From Lichenostomus cassidix (Eukaryota; Chordata; Aves; Passeriformes; Meliphagidae): DNA of 64,000 bases. The stretch spans positions 28,547,944-28,611,943 of the forward strand of contig CM039188.1 of NCBI GenBank assembly GCA_008360975.2, given 5' to 3'. Positions 60,201-64,000 of this stretch are shown here, one piece after another. The position numbers were made by a program, and so were the translations under genes. The notes below the pieces were generated by a model. That model searched no databases, was not told the DNA's origin, and saw nothing but the letters and a program-made list of their open reading frames with translations. Positions within the stretch are counted from its first letter, which is position 1; each line of letters starts with the position of its first letter.

Positions 60201-61278
60201 ACTCCTTTACCTCTCCATCCTTAGAGGAAATGATGTCCAGGTGTACCTTTAAGAGACACCCAATTCAGTTGTTTGGCCTCGCTGCTGGGAAAAATAAAAT
60301 GCCCCAAATCAAAGCACAGTTTGGTATTTCAGTATCTCTGATTAACCCACTCGCTTAGCTTATATTTACACCTGTTTTGGTCCTTAGCTATCCTATGTTT
60401 TCACCTGTGTTTTAGCCCTTCAGAGTTCACACGTGCAGCACTGAGTGTGGTGTAATTCACTGGGAGGACACCTGGATGAGCCAGGCCATGGTACCTACCG
60501 GCAGCAGGTGACAATCAGGGCTATGCCCATGATCAGCAGCAGTCCCCCTCCTGCGGCAGCAATCACCACCGTGATGAGCTGATATGCTACAGACAGGAGA
60601 GACAGAGACTCAGAAACAGTGGGGTGGTTTTAAACCCCAGTGCCAACATATCTACAGTCCCTATGCAAAGGGATTAACTGTTTATTTCCCACCTTCACCC
60701 CCCCTTTGTAAGCAATATAGCCTTAAATGTTCTAGTGAAATAGAAACAAGTTCTTGTTTCCCTAAGGAATAGATTCCCCTCACTGACAGATCAGAATAAT
60801 TCAAAGGGTATTTCATGGATTCACCTTCAAATATTTTGCTTCAAGAGTGCCCACTATATGTGCTATCCTGACAAGTATCCAGAGAAAGGAGCTCTCCTTT
60901 CCTTAGTCAATAGCATTAAGTCAACTTTGTCAAAGGTCCACAAAATTACTTTCAACAGAAAATGAAGAAACAAAAAACACTGACAAAAGCAGCATGTGCC
61001 TACTGCGTTTTAGACACAATCACTTGCAATTACTTGTTTCAAATCTCCCATTTCTGGCACTGTGGAAAATAAAAGAAATGAGATTCGGTACTCACGGTTT
61101 CCACAGTTGAATCCACCCAAGCCGAAGGGGCAGCTGGGGAAAGAGAACAACAGGGAGTTTCAGCGGCTCAGTTGTGCCGACAGGTCACCAGAGCAAGGAT
61201 GGTGGGGCAGGAGGAGTGCAGAACAGTCACCATACCTCACACAAGTCTCGTTTTCCAGCTTATATCCATCTTCACAGG
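57076..61278 (-). CDS. HEG1: HEG1, heart development protein with EGF-like domains (3' part)
   Basis: Known role: HEG1 is a mucin-like type I receptor of endothelium and heart. Its cytoplasmic tail binds KRIT1 (CCM1) through the extreme C-terminus and helps stabilise junctions. Seen: five exons join in frame (494 nt, 163 aa plus stop). They encode the last cysteines of an EGF-like module, a TM helix (YQLITVVIAAAGGGLLLIMG...), and a tail containing SKLIFKSGDFQMSPYAEYPK and NGLYPPYTGLPGSRHSC. The protein ends SDETRRRDYF with the Tyr-Phe C-terminus. The tail is near-identical to mammalian HEG1 as I recall it. Partial: the mucin region, other EGF domains and signal peptide lie right of 64 kb. Confidence 0.95.
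57226..58840 (-). other. HEG1: HEG1 last intron
   Basis: 1.6 kb with an A-rich low-complexity tract at about 57507-57560. No other feature was recognised. Confidence 0.8.
58841..59015 (-). CDS. HEG1: HEG1 cytoplasmic-tail exon
   Basis: 175 nt, phase 2 to 0. It starts RKNKNDISKLIFKSGDFQMS and ends LLQMTDVYYS. This is the highly conserved juxtamembrane tail; the part near DVYYS is the reported RASIP1-binding region. The donor is GTATCT, a weak match. Confidence 0.95.
59135..59400 (-). mobile_element. CR1 LINE fragment
   Basis: The plus strand reads CAACCTCCCTGAGCAACCTG, then TTCCACTGCCTTACTGTTCT and GTGAAAGAATTTTTCCCTAC. This is the reverse complement of the CR1 3' region. Diverged, about 265 bp, in the HEG1 intron between the TM and tail exons. 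Confidence 0.8.
60499..60586 (-). CDS. HEG1: HEG1 transmembrane exon
   Basis: 88 nt, phase 1 to 2, encoding YQLITVVIAAAGGGLLLIMG and a continuation to VTCCR. The acceptor is ctgtag and the donor GTAGGT. The glycine-rich helix start is characteristic of HEG1. Confidence 0.96.
61096..61133 (-). CDS. HEG1: HEG1 juxtamembrane exon (last EGF-like cysteines)
   Basis: 38 nt, phase 2 to 1, encoding CPFGLGGFNCGN. The acceptor is tccccag and the donor GTGAGT. It corresponds residue for residue in cysteine spacing to MUC13 exon 23. Confidence 0.93.
61236..61278 (-). CDS. HEG1: HEG1 EGF-like exon (part)
   Basis: 43 nt, phase 1 to 2, encoding ACEDGYKLENETCV. The intron to the next exon is only 102 bp. 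It contains an NET sequon. It corresponds to the C-terminal third of MUC13 exon 22. Confidence 0.9.
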
Positions 61279-64000
61279 CTGAAACCAGAGAGAAGGACCG
61301 TGAGCACCGCGCAGTGGAGCAGGGAGGGATTTCCCACCGCCGCTTCTCACAGCAGCCACACCTCCACTGCCCCATGGCACTGACCATGCACAGCAGCAAT
61401 GCGATGTGCTTTGATGGGATGCAGGATGGCCTCTGGTTTAGGCAAAACATCGTGCACTGAAGTTCACCTCCCACTGGCTTTGATGGAACCGTTTCAGGGT
61501 TTCCAGGCAGAGCCAGCCTGGAGCCTGGCGGAGGGTGGGCTGCTGGTAATGGAATTCCCAGCAGAGCCTCTTCTTGCCCAAACTAAAACTCACTGCACAC
61601 TTTGTATTGCTTCTCACAAAATAGCCATGTAGAAAATCTGCAAATGCCTCCAGTTTTTGTTTTGAAACTCGATTTGAATTATCCTACTTTAGCACTGGCG
61701 CATGTTATTAATTACTTTTAAATGTTAAGACTGCAAAGAAGATGTTATGCAAACACAGTCAGGGTAACCTAAAGTGGTAGGCTAATGTTTTTTTCTCATG
61801 TCACCTTTTCTGACCTTTCAAATTTGCAGCTAAGTCAAATTTTGAGATACCATATTTTACTACACAATAGAAATTTAATTTATTTAGGTCTAAATAATCC
61901 AGAAAATTGCTATGTGCCAAGTGTTAGTGAAAAACCAAAACCATCACTTCAAAATACAATAAATTCCATGGTCACAGACAGCTATCCTAAATTATCTGAG
62001 GAAGTTATACTACTGTTATGATGAACAGCAAAGGGACACATCGGACACACAATTATCTGCTGCCTTCACAGAAGCATCAAAGGTGGTCACTCAAAGACCT
62101 GGGCAGGAGTGACACAGGCAGAGCCACTTTGGACAGAGGGACAAGCCAGGGCCAGCACAGGCAGCAGCCCTTGGGGGTCTGCAAGACATCACCAAGAGTG
62201 TGGGAAACCTCTGTAGCACATTCCACAGGGAACTGTTAAGTGAAAATAAAAATGCTCATGGATTTTTTTTTCTCCCCTCAAACACTATGTGCTTAAAACT
62301 GTCAGAGAATTTCCCTAAATTTAATTCCAGTTGCAAATCAAATAGTTGGACTAGAGCCACGTTTTAGAGAAACACCCAAGACTGATTTAAATATTTTCAG
62401 TGACAGACAATCAACCACAGCCTTGGGTCAGATGCTCAGAAAGTTAATTTTCCTCAGCCATTAAAAACATTCACCTTCTTTCTGGTCTGAATTACCCCAG
62501 TGTCACATTCCAGACTTTGGGTGTTTACGTATTAGATTGGAAAAGGTTATATGATCAGATTTCTCCTCCTCACCACCAAACCACTCCTTTATCTTTAAGA
62601 AAGCCAAGGCCACTGAGATCTTTGAGTGTCCCTAATTATTGCAGCTTTTCTCTGAATGCTCACAGGCTCCCTTTGACCCTTTTGATTTCTGATTCCCAGA
62701 AATATATGTTATAAACCCAGGGATAACAAAATTTCCCATCTTTTGCCTGCCCCACATCCTCAGGATTGGTGGACACACAAGAGTGATGCACTCACATCAC
62801 AAATATTGTGGCTGTAGACACAGACTTGCTGTAACAATTCTAGCACCAATGATGGTGGGGGGACTGATGTCCACAATAGCTGGTCTTGCACACCTTTCTT
62901 TGCCTTATATAGCCCCACTAGTCCTTCACCACCTCCCTCATTCCATTTATTTTGCCAGAGCTGGGGATAGGGAGGGTGAAACTCATTACACAGACCCCCT
63001 GCTGCACCTCACCGCAATACTTTTTGTACTGGATGTATTTTTCTGCCTCTAGAATGATTAAGAGTCTCAGTCAACAAACAGCCAGGACAAAGATAGTAAA
63101 TCCCAAAGGATCCTTGCCTGGCTCATTCATACCACTAAGGCAGTACTGGATGGGTTACTCCTTTCACTTGCTAACAAAAGCAAGTTGAAAACATTATGGA
63201 GTGAATCTTCTACCAAAGTGAACCACAGGATCAGGCAGTGCATACACCTTAAGCTGTTCCAAAGCTGGAGCTGTGCCATGGGCAGGAGCAGCCTTGGGAC
63301 CTCACTGGCACACAGCTCTCAGGTCAGGAGGATATAGTGGCAGTAAAGAGGAAAAGCAAGATCCTGAATATGCATTTCTCTCTCTTAAAATCTTATGTAT
63401 TTTCCTCTCCTCACTGTGTCTTTTCCTGCCACTTTGCTTTCTCCTCTGGCATCTTTCCTGCTCCTTTGAACACACTCCCAGGAGAGCTCTCACTGTCACA
63501 CTCACTTGGCAAGATTTCAAGCACAAGCAGGGAACAGAGGAAAGACCTAGGTGGCAGGGGCCAAGCAAAGCTATCGAGTTGTACTCTTCAACCTAGGATC
63601 CCTTTGCCCTAGCCTTCCCAAAAGACACTCAGGGGTCTCTTTGGAAATGAAACCTGCTTTGCTGCTCCTTGCTTCATTCCAGAAACACTCTGTACTAGTA
63701 AAAATAGCATGCCCTTGAAAAGCTGGCACATCGGGTTTGTTGCTCTGCAACTGAAATAGCCCTGAAGATACTGAAAAGGTTGAAAATCAGCAACAACCCA
63801 GAGACACTGAACAGCACAGCAAGAGCTACCACGGCCAACATGTTGGAACTCCCGTGGCTCAGAGTTCCAGCCCTTCCTTGGTCCATGGGATGCTTTTTCA
63901 AGCTTGTCCCTGAGGACAGATGCAACAAGGAGGACAGAACAAACCCTGTGGGTCAGGGCAGCCAATTCTCCCAGCCTTCCCACGGGAGAGACCGGACAGG
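61279..64000 (-). other. HEG1: HEG1 intron (part)
   Basis: About 2.7 kb upstream (minus sense) of the HEG1 EGF-like exon. No exon of phase x-1 with convincing EGF or SEA-like residues was found; the preceding exons are probably beyond the window. Confidence 0.6.

Noticed and set aside
63013..63048. Possible 36-nt HEG1 exon (...AEKYIQYKKYC, donor GTGAGG, phase 1-1) on the minus strand.
   Set aside because: Phase and donor fit the next exon, but it is very short, the acceptor is weak, and an in-frame stop blocks a longer version. Worth a look with RNA data, not enough to annotate.
63695..63928. Minus-strand 77-codon frame with a hydrophobic stretch.
   Set aside because: No splice context, no similarity to HEG1 domains; probably a chance frame in an intron.

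Overview
The window is vertebrate nuclear DNA, almost certainly from a songbird (Passeriformes). It has short GT-AG exons, CR1 LINE fragments, and a SINE whose 5' part is tRNA-Ile-like and whose 3' part is CR1-like. That SINE matches my recollection of the passerine TguSINE1 family. All recognisable genes lie on the minus strand in the order ITGB5 - MUC13 - HEG1 (left to right). As far as I know this is the vertebrate ITGB5-MUC13-HEG1 synteny block (human 3q21).

Left part (1-16.9 kb): a CpG island at about 4.9-6.0 kb holds the probable signal-peptide exon of ITGB5 (5357-5462). Sequence left of it is ITGB5 intron 1. The stretch from 6.0 to 16.9 kb is intergenic and I recognise no gene in it.

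Centre (16.9-45.5 kb): a complete MUC13 gene of 26 coding exons. I assembled it by hand; all intron phases agree and the sum is 2136 nt (711 aa plus stop). Order: signal peptide, 15 PTS mini-exons, EGF1, a SEA domain on three exons, EGF2, EGF3, transmembrane segment, cytoplasmic tail. The mucin domain is not one large repeat exon. It is 15 separate phase 1-1 mini-exons of 57, 60 or 78 nt inside a tandem array of roughly 2.03-2.43 kb genomic modules (28.2-43.05 kb). Seven two-exon modules can be traced, the oldest with a decayed exon. The array also contains a recent 4.46-kb dimer duplication, hybrid modules, deletion junctions and one solo LTR with a 6-bp target-site duplication. The promoter next to exon 1 has a perfect CRE beside a perfect inverted repeat.

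Right part (45.5-64 kb): the MUC13-HEG1 spacer and HEG1 3' region, with two CR1 copies, then the last five HEG1 coding exons (57076-61278). These encode the end of an EGF-like module, the transmembrane helix and the conserved tail ending in Tyr-Phe. More 5' HEG1 exons are expected beyond 64 kb.

The most noteworthy observations are: (i) mucin-domain growth by duplication of whole exons with their introns; (ii) identical 38-nt and 88-nt juxtamembrane/TM exons with the same phases in MUC13 and HEG1, pointing to an ancient tandem duplication; and (iii) a gradient of N-glycosylation sequons along the mucin domain.
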